Assembly (NCBI GenBank): GCA_021298815.1
Contig: JAJTHE010000074.1
Location: forward strand, 1 to 44,338
Direction of reading: 5' to 3'
Length of the DNA: 44,338 bases
DNA from: Betaproteobacteria bacterium
Lineage (GTDB): Bacteria; Pseudomonadota; Gammaproteobacteria; Burkholderiales; CAIKXV01
Shown here: positions 16,928 through 26,490 of the stretch, piece after piece
Layout: every line of letters begins with the position of its first letter
How positions within the stretch are numbered: the first letter of the stretch is position 1
Notes under the pieces: generated by a model
What the model saw: the letters and a program-made list of their open reading frames with translations, nothing else
Databases searched by the model: none
Told to the model about the DNA's origin: nothing
Program-made: the position numbers and the translations under genes

Positions 16928-18341
16928 GCCGCGCGTCCTTCGGCGGCAGCGAAGGCTTGCGCGGCGCCAGTCCCTGCGGTTCGAGCACCGCGACCGTCAT
17001 GCGGTCATCGACCAGGTAGCGCCGCGCGACCTCGCGCACCTGGTCCGCCGTCACCGCACGAGTGCGCGCGACGAAGCGGTCGAACACCCGGGCCGAGTGG
17101 CCGACCATCTCGGCATGGCCGATGCGGCTCGCCTGGGTGAACATCGAATCCTGCTGGAACAGGTGCTGCGCGACCAGCTGCGTCTGGGCCCGTGCCAGTT
17201 CGTCGGGCGCGATGCCTTCGCGCGCCAGGCGGCCGATCTCGGCGCGGATCGCCGCCTCGAGTTCGATCACGCTACGGCCCTCGCCAGGTGCGGCGCTGAT
17301 CACGAACAGCCCGGGGCCGCGCTGGAACTTCTCGTACGAGGCATCGGCCGAACTGGCGACCCGCGACTCGCGCACCAGCAGGCGCGGCAGCCGTGCCACC
17401 TCGCTCGCATCGAGCACGGCTTCGAGCACCTCGAGCGCATAGGGTTCCCAGTCGCGGTCGGCGTCGCGCAGCACCGGCACGTGGAAGCCGAGCATCAGGA
17501 ATGGACTCTGGGCCGCGCCCTGGAACACCACGCGCCGGATGCCGCGCTGTTCGGGCTCGACCTGCGGCGAGCGCCGAGGCAGCGGTCGCGCGGCCAGGCG
17601 CCCGAAGTGCCGGTTGGCCAGGCGGAACACCTGCTCGGCATCGACGTCCCCGACCACCACCAGCACCGCGTTGTTCGGCGCGTACCAGCGCCGGTAGAAC
17701 TCGCGCGCATCCTCGATGGTCAGGTTCTCGAGGTCGTTCATCCAGCCGATCACCGGCGTGCGGTAGGGATGCGCGGTGAACGCAGTCGCGTAGAGCTGCT
17801 CGAACAGCGCCGCCCGCGGGCGGTCGTCGGTTCGCCAGCGGCGCTCTTCCATCACCACCTGCATCTCGCGCGCGAACACGTCGGGCTGCATAACCAGACT
17901 GGACATGCGTTCGGCCTCGAGCTCCAAGACGGTGCCGAGGTCCTTCGCCGAGAGCTGCTGGTGGTAGGCGGTGTAGTCGCGGCCGGTGAACGCATTGTCG
18001 CGCCCGCCGAGCTGGGCGATGCGCCGCGAGAACTCGCCATCGGCCAGGCGGCGGGTGCCGCGGAACATCATGTGCTCGGTGACATGGGCGAGCCCGGTCA
18101 GGCCGTTCACCTCGTCGATGCTGCCCACCCGGTACCAGACCATCGAGGTGACCACCGGCGCGCGCCGGTCCTCGCGCACGACGATCTTCATGCCGTTGTC
18201 GAGCACCCGTTCGACGGTGCCGCGGGTCGAGGACCCGGCCGCCAGCACGGCGGTGCCGAGGAGCAGCACGAGCAGCACTGCCTTCGACAGCCTGCCGGTC
18301 AGCAGGGCGCCCGACCGAAGAGGGATGGAAACTCGTAACAT
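16917..18341 (-). CDS. M16 family zinc metallopeptidase, catalytic subunit
   Basis: 474 residues with an N-terminal signal sequence (AVLLVLLLGTAVLAAG). The inverted zinc motif HVTEH is at 86-90 and the third metal ligand is Glu166 in VVMEER, 76 residues on, exactly the family spacing. It likely degrades peptides or processes proteins in the periplasm together with the inactive partner downstream. It is divergent from ftsY, with only 55 bp between the start codons. Confidence 0.93.
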   Translation of the reverse strand: MLRVSIPLRSGALLTGRLSKAVLLVLLLGTAVLAAGSSTRGTVERVLDNGMKIVVREDRRAPVVTSMVWYRVGSIDEVNGLTGLAHVTEHMMFRGTRRLADGEFSRRIAQLGGRDNAFTGRDYTAYHQQLSAKDLGTVLELEAERMSSLVMQPDVFAREMQVVMEERRWRTDDRPRAALFEQLYATAFTAHPYRTPVIGWMNDLENLTIEDAREFYRRWYAPNNAVLVVVGDVDAEQVFRLANRHFGRLAARPLPRRSPQVEPEQRGIRRVVFQGAAQSPFLMLGFHVPVLRDADRDWEPYALEVLEAVLDASEVARLPRLLVRESRVASSADASYEKFQRGPGLFVISAAPGEGRSVIELEAAIRAEIGRLAREGIAPDELARAQTQLVAQHLFQQDSMFTQASRIGHAEMVGHSARVFDRFVARTRAVTADQVREVARRYLVDDRMTVAVLEPQGLAPRKPSLPPKDARHVD

Positions 18342-18396
18342 CGCCTACTGGTTCGTCGCCCGATCCGCATTCGGTTCTGATTGCACAAGAGGAAGT

Positions 18397-19458
18397 ATGT
18401 TTGGTTTCCTGAAGCCCGGCAAGGAAGCACCCGCGTCCAGCGACGATCCGTCGAAGGACGGTGGCAAGGCCGCCGCCGACGCCGCTGATGCCGCCCCGGT
18501 GCGTCCGGGATGGGCGGAACGGCTCAAGGCCAGCCTGCGGGCGACGCGCGAACAGCTCAACCGCAGCGTCGGCGGTACCCTGGGCGCACCGATCGGCGAG
18601 GTCGGCGGCCAGATCGCCGGGCTGTTCGGGCTGGGCCGCAAGATCGACGAGGCGCTGTTCGAGGAACTCGAGACCGCGCTGCTGGCGGCCGATGTCGGCG
18701 TCGGGGCGACCCAGGTGCTGATCGACAACCTGCGTCAGCGTGCCCGCAGGGAAGCGCTGACCGATGCCTCGCAGCTGCAGACGGCACTGGCCGACGCGCT
18801 GGCTGGCCTGCTCGCCCCGCTGGCGAAGCCGCTGGACGTGGGCACCCACAAACCTTTCGTGATCATGCTCGCCGGCGTGAACGGCGCCGGCAAGACCACC
18901 ACCATCGGCAAGCTCGCCGCCCGCTTCCGTGCCGAGGGGCGCAGCGTGCTGCTGGCCGCCGGCGACACCTTCCGCGCCGCCGCGCGCGAGCAGCTCGAGG
19001 CCTGGGGCGAGCGCAACGGCGTCACCGTGATCTCGCAGCAGTCGGGCGATCCGGCCGCGGTGATCTTCGATGCCATCCGCGCCGCGCAGGCGCGCGGCAT
19101 CGACGTGGTGCTGGCCGACACCGCAGGCCGGCTGACCACGCAGATGCACCTGATGGACGAGATCCGCAAGGTGAAGCGGGTGATCGGAAAGGCGCTCGAC
19201 GGCGCACCGCACGAGGTGCTGCTGGTGCTGGACGGCAACACCGGGCAGAACGCGCTCGCCCAGGTGAAGGCGTTCGACGCCGCGCTCGGCGTGACCGGGC
19301 TGGTGGTGACCAAGCTCGACGGCAGCGCGAAGGGCGGCGTGCTGGCGGCGATCGCACGCGAGCATCCGGTGCCGATCCGCTTCATCGGCATCGGCGAGGC
19401 GATCGACGACCTGCAGCCGTTCGAGCCGCGCGAATTCGTGTCGGCCCTGTTCGATTGA
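18397..19458 (+). CDS. ftsY: Signal recognition particle receptor FtsY
   Basis: 353 residues. FtsY docks SRP-ribosome complexes at the membrane. It has a short acidic/Ala-rich A domain, then the NG domain: [15 protein letters not shown] (G1), [23 protein letters not shown] (G3), [10 protein letters not shown] (G4) and [17 protein letters not shown] 18397 is chosen over longer in-frame starts because AAGAGGAAGT precedes it and MFGFLK is a familiar FtsY start. It begins the ftsY-ftsE-ftsX-rpoH series. Confidence 0.97.
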   Translation: MFGFLKPGKEAPASSDDPSKDGGKAAADAADAAPVRPGWAERLKASLRATREQLNRSVGGTLGAPIGEVGGQIAGLFGLGRKIDEALFEELETALLAADVGVGATQVLIDNLRQRARREALTDASQLQTALADALAGLLAPLAKPLDVGTHKPFVIMLAGVNGAGKTTTIGKLAARFRAEGRSVLLAAGDTFRAAAREQLEAWGERNGVTVISQQSGDPAAVIFDAIRAAQARGIDVVLADTAGRLTTQMHLMDEIRKVKRVIGKALDGAPHEVLLVLDGNTGQNALAQVKAFDAALGVTGLVVTKLDGSAKGGVLAAIAREHPVPIRFIGIGEAIDDLQPFEPREFVSALFD

Positions 19459-19471
19459 AGACCCGACGCGG

Positions 19472-20149
19472 ATGATCCTGCTCGACAAGGTCGGCAAGCG
19501 TTACCCGGCAGGCCCGGGCAACGACGGGCACGAGGCGCTGAAGTCGATCACGCTGGCCATCGACAGCGGCGAGTTCGCGGTGGTCACCGGCCGTTCCGGC
19601 GCCGGCAAGAGCACGCTGCTCAAGCTGGTCGCGGGCATCGAGCTGCCCACCAGCGGCACCGTGCGCGTGAACGGCCAGGACCTGGCCGGGTCGCGCCGCG
19701 CGCTGCCCTTCATGCGGCGCAAGATCGGCCTGATCTTCCAGGACCACAAGCTGCTGTACGACCGCAGCGTGTTCGACAACGTGCAGCTGCCGCTCGACAT
19801 CACCGGCTTCCCGCCGAAGGAGGCCGCGCGGCGCGTGCGCGCGGCGCTGGACAAGGTCGGGCTGCTCTCGCGCGAGCGCGAGCTGCCGGTGACGCTGTCC
19901 GGCGGCGAACAGCAGCGGCTGTGCATCGCGCGCGCGATCGTGCACCGGCCGTCGCTGCTGCTCGCCGACGAGCCGACCGCCAACCTCGACATGGACTATG
20001 CGCAGGACATCGTCGACATCCTGCGCTCGTTCCACCAGGTCGGCGTCACCGTGGTCGTCTCCACCCACGACCTTGTGTCTCTGCGCATGGCCCGCCCGCG
20101 CGTGATCGCGCTGTCGCGCGGCATGCTGGCAAGCGAGCACCCGGAATGA
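19472..20149 (+). CDS. ftsE: Cell division ATP-binding protein FtsE
   Basis: 225 residues. It is the ATPase of the FtsEX complex, which activates periplasmic murein amidases during septation. Walker A GRSGAGKSTLLKL, Q-loop GLIFQDHKLL, signature TLSGGEQQRL, Walker B LLLADEPTANLD and the switch His in STHDL are complete. It is 13 bp from ftsY and 10 bp from ftsX. Confidence 0.97.
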   Translation: MILLDKVGKRYPAGPGNDGHEALKSITLAIDSGEFAVVTGRSGAGKSTLLKLVAGIELPTSGTVRVNGQDLAGSRRALPFMRRKIGLIFQDHKLLYDRSVFDNVQLPLDITGFPPKEAARRVRAALDKVGLLSRERELPVTLSGGEQQRLCIARAIVHRPSLLLADEPTANLDMDYAQDIVDILRSFHQVGVTVVVSTHDLVSLRMARPRVIALSRGMLASEHPE

Positions 20150-20159
20150 GCCCTCGCCG

Positions 20160-21068
20160 ATGAAGGCCTGGATCAACCAGCACCGCCGGGCTATCGGCGT
20201 GACCGCCGCGCAGGCTTGGCGCTCGCCGTTTTCGCACCTGTTCCAGGTGCTGGTGATCGGCGTGGCGATCCTGCTGCCGCTGCTGCTGCACCTGGCCGTG
20301 CAGAACCTGCAGCGCCTGGGCGGCAACCTGCCGGCCGATGCCCGGATAGCGCTCTACCTGGCAGGGGATGCCACCGGCAAGGACGCCGACCAGATCGCCG
20401 CACGGCTCAAGGCCCATCCGACGGTCGCCGGCCACCGCTTCGTGTCGCGCGAGGAAGCGATCAAGGACCTGCGCCGGATCCACGAGATCGCCGACCTGGT
20501 CGATGCGCTGCCGAAGAACCCGCTGCCCGACGCGTTCATCGTGCGCGCGAGATCCTCGGCGCCCGACGATCTCGAAGCGCTGCGGCGCGAGGCCGCGAAA
20601 TGGCCGAAGGTGGCCCTCGCCCAGCTCGACGCCGCCTGGGCGGCGCGGCTCGATGCCGGGCTGGACCTCGCCCGTGCGCTGGCCGCCGGGCTGGCCGCCC
20701 TGCTCGCCGGCGCGCTGCTCGCCATCGCCTTCAACACGATCGGCCTGCAGGTGGTGAACCGGCGCGAGGAGATCGAGGTCTGCCGGCTGATCGGTGCCAC
20801 CCATGGATTCATCCGCCGGCCGTTCCTGTATGCCGGGCTGCTGCAGGGTGCAGTGGGGGGCGCCATTGCCTGCGGGCTGGCTGCCCTGTGCGTGGAGTGG
20901 GTGAACCGGCAGCTGCCCGGGCTCGCCGCGCTGTACGAAACGAATATCGTGCTGCTTCCGCTTGCCTGGCAGGATGTCATATCCGTGACATGCTTCGCCG
21001 GGCTGCTCGGCTGGCTGGGTGCCTGGCTCGCGGTCTCCAGGCATCTGTGGCGCGGCGGTCCGGCCTGA
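20160..21068 (+). CDS. ftsX: Cell division protein FtsX
   Basis: 302 residues. The permease-like partner of FtsE, with one N-terminal transmembrane helix (HLFQVLVIGVAILLPLLLHL), a periplasmic domain (about 50-170) that contacts amidase activators, and three C-terminal helices (for example LAAGLAALLAGALLAIAFNT and VISVTCFAGLLGWLGAWLA). RREEIEVCRLIGATHGFIRRPFLY... marks the FtsX domain, here cited only by its beginning RREEIEVCRLIGAT. It follows ftsE directly. Confidence 0.95.
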   Translation: MKAWINQHRRAIGVTAAQAWRSPFSHLFQVLVIGVAILLPLLLHLAVQNLQRLGGNLPADARIALYLAGDATGKDADQIAARLKAHPTVAGHRFVSREEAIKDLRRIHEIADLVDALPKNPLPDAFIVRARSSAPDDLEALRREAAKWPKVALAQLDAAWAARLDAGLDLARALAAGLAALLAGALLAIAFNTIGLQVVNRREEIEVCRLIGATHGFIRRPFLYAGLLQGAVGGAIACGLAALCVEWVNRQLPGLAALYETNIVLLPLAWQDVISVTCFAGLLGWLGAWLAVSRHLWRGGPA

Positions 21069-21181
21069 ACGGTCAACCGGGAACAGGGCCGGGAGGATCC
21101 CGCGCCTGACGCTCAACTCATTGATCTGGCGCAGAATTTATCCTAGGTCATCCTGCCGGTGGATCGACAGACCCATACCCG

Positions 21182-21212
21182 ATTGAAATCGTCGGGATTG
21201 TAGTCCACCATT
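21182..21212 (+). promoter_or_regulatory. Possible heat-shock (sigma-32-type) promoter for rpoH
   Basis: ATTGAAA (21182-21188) resembles the sigma-32 -35 element CTTGAAA, and CACCATT (21206-21212) resembles the start of its -10 element CCCCATNT. The spacer of 17 nt is at the long end. The proposed -10 runs into the CIRCE palindrome, which would suit repression by HrcA. The match is imperfect. Confidence 0.3.
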
Positions 21213-21237
21213 AGCACTCTCCTGCGTTAAGTGCTAA
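21211..21237. promoter_or_regulatory. CIRCE operator (HrcA binding site) upstream of rpoH
   Basis: TTAGCACTC (21211-21219), nine spacer bases, then AAGTGCTAA (21229-21237). The consensus is TTAGCACTC-N9-GAGTGCTAA, so 17 of 18 arm positions match with exact spacing. It lies 76 bp before the rpoH start. HrcA bound here would repress rpoH at normal temperature and release it when GroE is occupied by unfolded protein. No other gene start is nearby on either strand. Confidence 0.85.
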
Positions 21238-21313
21238 AGTTGATTCATTCAGTGCCGTTCAGTGTCATGTGTACGGTCCGTCCTGCGGGCCGTCCGACCA
21301 AGGAGGCGCATCC

Positions 21314-22219
<906 letters not shown>

Positions 22220-22239
22220 ACAGACAACAGAAGAGGGTC

Positions 22240-22280
22240 AGGTCTTGAGTCTTGCATCGCGGATGCATGACCCAGGACCT
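22240..22280. repeat. REP-like imperfect palindrome downstream of rpoH and the hybrid kinase
   Basis: Arms 22240-22258 and 22262-22280 pair with three mismatches around a 3-nt GCG loop. The left arm belongs to GGGTCAGGTCTTG (22235-22247), a 13-base core identical to the element at 25412-25466. It lies in the convergent gap between rpoH and the kinase gene and could also act as a two-way terminator. Confidence 0.65.
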
Positions 22281-22297
22281 CCTTCGCGCCCTGCCCC

Positions 22298-24064
22298 TCA
22301 GCCTTCCGGCAACAGGCGTCCGAGCTCGGCCCTGAGTTGCTCCACCCCGATGGGCTTGGCCAAGTAGCCGTCCATGCCGGCCGCCGCGCAACGCGCACGG
22401 TCCTCGGCCATGGCATTGGCTGTCAATGCCACGACCGGAAGGGGAGGTCTTCCATGCGCCGCTTCATCGCCGCGCAGCGCCCGGGTGGCGGAAACCCCGT
22501 CCATGCCCGGCATCTCCATGTCCATCAGCACCAGGTCATAGCCTCCCGCCGCGATGCGTGCGAGGGCGGAGCGTCCATCGTCCGCGCTGTCGACGACGAT
22601 GCCCATCCGCTCCAGAAGGGCCATCGCGAGCGTGCGGTTGACCGCGTTGTCGTCGACCACCAGCACGCGCCGTCCAGCCAGCCGGGTCGTTGCGCGCAGC
22701 GGATGCGCCGGATCCGGGCGGCTCGCCGACGCGGGCGCTGGCTCCGCCGGTGCAAGGCGCAGCGGTAATCGGCCCTTGAAACAGGAACCGACCCCGGGCG
22801 TGCTCTCCACTTCTATCTCACCGCCCATCGCGCGCAGCAGGTCACGCGTGATCAGCAGCCCGAGGCCCGTGCCGCCGAACCGGCGGGCAACGCTCTCGTC
22901 GGCCTGGGAGAACGCCTGGAAGATCCGGCCGCGCGCGGCCTCGTCCATCCCCACGCCGGTATCGCGGACGCTGAACTCGAGCATGCCCTCGGCTGCGGTC
23001 AGGTGCAGCATCACGGAGCCGCGCTCGGTGAACTTCACCGCATTGGCGAGCAGGTTGATGAGGACCTGACGCAAGCGCGTGGGATCACCGAGCAGTCGTC
23101 TCGGCAGATCGGGGGCGACGACCGTCTCGAAGGCCAACCCCTTGGCGGCGGCCTGCCGGTCGATCATGGTCGCCACCGCCGCCACCAGATCCGGGAGATC
23201 GAAAGCGACGACCTCCAGCACCAGCTTGCCCGCCTCGATTCTGGCCTGATCCAGCACCATGTTGACGAGCTCCAGCAGATGATCGCCGGCGCTGGCGATG
23301 AGCCGCACCTGGTCGAGCTGAATCTGCGTGAGCGGTTCGGTCTCGAGCAACTGCGCGAAGCCGATGATCGCGGTCAGGGGCGTTCGCAATTCATGGCTCA
23401 TCCGCGAAAGGAACTCCGACTTGGCGCGGCTGGCGGCTTCCGCCCGTTCCTTCGCGAGCAGCATCTCCCGTTCGCGACTGGCGAGTTCCTCGGCGCGCCG
23501 GCCCTCGAGATACCGCTGCAGCGCATGGGTGACCACCGGCAGGAAGCGCCGGAACAGGGTTTGTGCCTCCGGGTCGGCCAGTCGTCGGACGCCAGCGCAC
23601 AACACCAGCCAACCCGGATCGGAAGGCGGGGCACCTGCGCCCGGACCGACCCGACCGCAAAGCAGCACCGGAGGCAGCCGTTGCGGACACGGCAGGCCGA
23701 GGGCAGCCACCAGGACCGGGGTGTCCGCGACCACGCGCGACGGCTTCCTGCTCAGGTAGGTGAGCAAAGGCGGCTTCGCCAGCAGTTCGAGGAATCCGGG
23801 TTCGGCTCGCGCGCCGCAGGCCTCCGCACGGCCGGTGCCGTCGCAGGCATGGATCGCGACCGACGGCGTGTCCAGCGCCCGTGAAAGACAGTCGACGACG
23901 AGTTGCGGCAGGCGATCGCCATCGCGCTCCTCGACCATCGATTCGAGCGCGCTGGCGAGCGCGTCGCTCGCGCGGCGCATGCGCTCGTCGCGCGCGCGCA
24001 GGTTTGCCAGTTCCACCAGCGTGTCACTCAGGTGGGCCTCGTCCATGGGCATCGGAACCGCCAT
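22298..24064 (-). CDS. Soluble hybrid sensor histidine kinase with receiver domain
   Basis: 588 residues, no transmembrane helix. Residues 1-190 form an N-terminal helix and a possible GAF-like sensor, followed by a coiled linker (about 185-215), a HisKA domain with phospho-acceptor His224 (MSHELRTPLTAI), a HATPase_c domain (N-box NLLANAVKFTE, G boxes DTGVGM and FGGTGLGL) and a C-terminal receiver with DD at 471-472 and phospho-Asp515 (LVLMDMEMPGMDG). It overlaps the upstream FIST gene by 1 nt, so that cytosolic protein is the likely signal input. There is no response regulator or Hpt protein nearby; the output partner must be encoded elsewhere. Confidence 0.93.
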   Translation of the reverse strand: MAVPMPMDEAHLSDTLVELANLRARDERMRRASDALASALESMVEERDGDRLPQLVVDCLSRALDTPSVAIHACDGTGRAEACGARAEPGFLELLAKPPLLTYLSRKPSRVVADTPVLVAALGLPCPQRLPPVLLCGRVGPGAGAPPSDPGWLVLCAGVRRLADPEAQTLFRRFLPVVTHALQRYLEGRRAEELASREREMLLAKERAEAASRAKSEFLSRMSHELRTPLTAIIGFAQLLETEPLTQIQLDQVRLIASAGDHLLELVNMVLDQARIEAGKLVLEVVAFDLPDLVAAVATMIDRQAAAKGLAFETVVAPDLPRRLLGDPTRLRQVLINLLANAVKFTERGSVMLHLTAAEGMLEFSVRDTGVGMDEAARGRIFQAFSQADESVARRFGGTGLGLLITRDLLRAMGGEIEVESTPGVGSCFKGRLPLRLAPAEPAPASASRPDPAHPLRATTRLAGRRVLVVDDNAVNRTLAMALLERMGIVVDSADDGRSALARIAAGGYDLVLMDMEMPGMDGVSATRALRGDEAAHGRPPLPVVALTANAMAEDRARCAAAGMDGYLAKPIGVEQLRAELGRLLPEG

Positions 24065-25263
24065 CAGCCGCGTGCGAACGTCACCACGGAGATCATCAGA
24101 TTGCCATGTCGGTTGTCGCCGGCCAGCACCGGCCCCTGTTCGCCGAAGGTGAACGCGGCAATGAACGGGACGCCGGGCATGCGGTCGTTGAGCGAGCGCC
24201 GTACCTCGTCGAGGCGATCGTTCACCGTCAGCATGCAGCCGGCGCAGAACACGAGAATCATCCCTGCAACCTGCGCCTTGTCGGTCTCGCCGATGCGACA
24301 GGCAGACTCGACCACCATCGCCGGACGCGCGAGCAGGTTGTCGGCGGTGCCGCTCATCAACACCAGTTCATCGTCCACGGCCACGTCGGTGAACAGCGTC
24401 ATGGACCCGTCGGCGTCGATCGTTTCGGGATGCGAGAGCAGATGGATGTCCGTGTCCCCGATCGCCTGCATGCGCCGCCCGAGCGGCCATAGCGCGGTCG
24501 CCATGAGGATGTTGACCGCACCGACTTCGGGCCGGACGACGGTGCCCCGGGTCCAGCCAGCGTAGACATCGGCGGCCGGCTGGCCATCTATCTCGAAGAC
24601 CCGACGTCCGGCGCAGCGGGTGATGCGCCCGCGCAGCGCGGTCGGCGTGTAACCGGAGTGGAAGGCAGCGCCGATGGGCGTCGACGGGAACATCACGGAG
24701 ACCACCATCCCGTTGCCGAAGGCCGCGCCATCCGACATCACCTGCCATTTTCCCTCGATGGCATTGTCCGCCGCCGAACCGCCGACGATCGGAGTGGACG
24801 CGCCCACCACATCCTGCAGCCCGGCGATGACCGCCTCTTCCTTGCCGGGGGTGCTCGATATCCAGACCAGCGCGGGCGTTTCGCCCAGCCTGTCGGCATC
24901 GGCCAGCGCCTGGCGCACCAGGGCAGCGGCTGCAGCGCGTGGCGCGTCCCCCAGCGCTCCGCATGCCGTACCGTAATCGCCATTCGCGTCGGCGATGGCA
25001 AGCAGGCACACGGCTGGCTCCTGCCCTGTGTAGGTGCCGGTCTCGATCATGCTGCCCAGGCAGGAGGTGGCGCAATGGATTCGCGCCTGGGGCCAGCGCG
25101 CCCGTGCGGCGGTACCCACGGCGTGCAGGTCATGCCGTGCGTTGGCCTGGATCATCAGGTAGCGAGGTGCATCCATCCCCTGCGCGACGAGTTGCGCGAT
25201 GCAATGCGCGATGGCACCGATCGTGGATGAAGTCTCGGAAGCGGCGGTTGCAATGCGGAACAT
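24064..25263 (-). CDS. FIST-domain signal transduction protein
   Basis: 399 residues from ATG 25263; a longer in-frame start at 25338 adds Arg-rich sequence of low plausibility. The FIST N domain covers about residues 30-215 (HCATSCLGSMIETG, IVGGSAADNAIEGKWQ) and FIST C follows (ILVFCAGCMLTVNDRL; IAAFTFGEQGP). FIST domains are predicted to bind small ligands such as amino acids and are found with kinases and chemoreceptors. No signal peptide or membrane helix is seen. It is translationally coupled (TGATG) to the hybrid kinase. Confidence 0.88.
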   Translation of the reverse strand: MFRIATAASETSSTIGAIAHCIAQLVAQGMDAPRYLMIQANARHDLHAVGTAARARWPQARIHCATSCLGSMIETGTYTGQEPAVCLLAIADANGDYGTACGALGDAPRAAAAALVRQALADADRLGETPALVWISSTPGKEEAVIAGLQDVVGASTPIVGGSAADNAIEGKWQVMSDGAAFGNGMVVSVMFPSTPIGAAFHSGYTPTALRGRITRCAGRRVFEIDGQPAADVYAGWTRGTVVRPEVGAVNILMATALWPLGRRMQAIGDTDIHLLSHPETIDADGSMTLFTDVAVDDELVLMSGTADNLLARPAMVVESACRIGETDKAQVAGMILVFCAGCMLTVNDRLDEVRRSLNDRMPGVPFIAAFTFGEQGPVLAGDNRHGNLMISVVTFARG

Positions 25264-25411
25264 CGTGGCATTCCGTGGACGCGATCGAGATGCGCAGAAG
25301 TCTACCAGCTTCCAGCGCGAGCCCTGCCGAGGACGCACGACGCGACCAGCACGCCAGAAGAACGGCCTGTGCCGACCCTGCGCGGCCTCGTACCGAAGGG
25401 GGTCTATCGAA

Positions 25412-25466
25412 GGGGGTCAGGTCTTGCCTTTTGCCTCGGAGAGGCAAAAGGCAAGACCTGACCCCC
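25412..25466. repeat. REP-like perfect 26-bp palindrome
   Basis: Arms 25412-25437 and 25441-25466 are perfectly complementary around a 3-nt loop. The arm begins GGGGGTCAGGTCTTGCC. A partial direct copy, CGAAGGGGGTC, lies at 25394-25404 as well as at the element edge (25409-25419). It sits between a Bug gene (stop at 25471) and the FIST gene start and shares its 13-base core with the palindrome at 22240-22280. Confidence 0.85.
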
Positions 25467-25470
25467 ACCT

Positions 25471-26478
25471 TCAGTCGAACTTCAGGCCGAGTTCCTTCAC
25501 CACCCGCCGCGTGCTCGCCAGCTGCTCGGCGATGAACTTCGCGAACGCATCGGGCGTGTTGGCCACGCCCTCGGCACCGACTTCCAGCAGCTGGCGCTGG
25601 ACGTCGGCCATGCCGACGGTGTCGTGCACCGCCTTGTTCAGCCGCTGCACGATCGGCTTCGGCAGTCCGGCCGGGCCGAGCAGGCCGAACCAGCCCGCGG
25701 CCGCATAGCTCACGCCCGACTCGCGCACCGTCGGCACGTCGGGCAGCAGCGCGGAGCGCGCCGCCCCGCCGACCGCGACCGCGCGCAGCCGCCCTGCCTT
25801 CACCTGCGGGATGCTGCCCGCCATCGGACCGAAGTAGAACTGGGTCTCGTTGGACACGGTGGCCGCCACCGATGGCGCGCCGCCCTTGTACGGCACGTGC
25901 ACCGTGCCATTGGCGATGCCCGCCGCGCTGACGAACAGCGCGATCGCGAAATGGCTGGTGGAACCGGTGCCGCCGGATGCATAGTTGAGCGAATTCGGCT
26001 TCGCCTTCGCCAGCGCGACCAGGTCCTTCACGCTGTTTATCGGCAGCGAGGGGTTCACCACCAGCAGGTTCTGCGAGATCGCGAACAGCGACACCGGAGT
26101 GAAGTCGCGGATCGGGTCATATGACAGCTTCGGCTGGATCACCGGCGAGAACGAATGCGTCGAGATCGAGCCGGCGAGCAGCGTGTAGCCATCGGGCTGC
26201 GCACGCGCCGCGATCTCGCCGCCGATGGTGCCGCCCGCGCCACCACGGTTGTCGATGACCATCGGCACGCCGAGCACGTCGGCAAGCCTGTTGACCACGA
26301 TGCGCGCGATCACGTCGTTGGCGCCGCCGGGCGGGTTCGGGGAGACCAGCCGCACAGGGCGCGACGGATAGGATTGCTGGGCCGACACGGTGGCCGGCGC
26401 CGGCAGGGCCAGCACCGCCGCCGCCAGGGACGCGCCGGCGATCGTGCGCCGCGCGCTGCGGGCAACGTTGCGTTTCAT
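25471..26478 (-). CDS. Bug-family tripartite tricarboxylate transporter substrate-binding protein (1)
   Basis: 335 residues with a signal peptide (SLAAAVLALPAPATVSA). The Bug/TctC pattern is present: YPSRPVRLVSPNPPGGANDV, IDNRGGAGGTIGGEIAA, PDGYTLLAGS, LNYASGGTGSTSHF and VHVPYKGGAPSVAA. Bug proteins are periplasmic and bind carboxylates or amides; only a few work with TctAB membrane proteins, and none is encoded here. It is 12 bp downstream of the Gfo/Idh/MocA oxidoreductase, suggesting a shared substrate pathway. Confidence 0.93.
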   Translation of the reverse strand: MKRNVARSARRTIAGASLAAAVLALPAPATVSAQQSYPSRPVRLVSPNPPGGANDVIARIVVNRLADVLGVPMVIDNRGGAGGTIGGEIAARAQPDGYTLLAGSISTHSFSPVIQPKLSYDPIRDFTPVSLFAISQNLLVVNPSLPINSVKDLVALAKAKPNSLNYASGGTGSTSHFAIALFVSAAGIANGTVHVPYKGGAPSVAATVSNETQFYFGPMAGSIPQVKAGRLRAVAVGGAARSALLPDVPTVRESGVSYAAAGWFGLLGPAGLPKPIVQRLNKAVHDTVGMADVQRQLLEVGAEGVANTPDAFAKFIAEQLASTRRVVKELGLKFD

Positions 26479-26490
26479 CGATCCGCTCCT

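Noticed and set aside
17272-19497. 741-residue minus-strand open frame spanning ftsY and part of the M16 gene
   Set aside because: It is antisense to ftsY and frame-shifted within M16; both real genes have full catalytic motifs.
22235-22280. Simple rho-independent terminator between rpoH and the kinase
   Set aside because: No T tract follows the stem on either strand, and the core matches the palindromes elsewhere in the window, so a repeat element is the better description; it could still act in termination.
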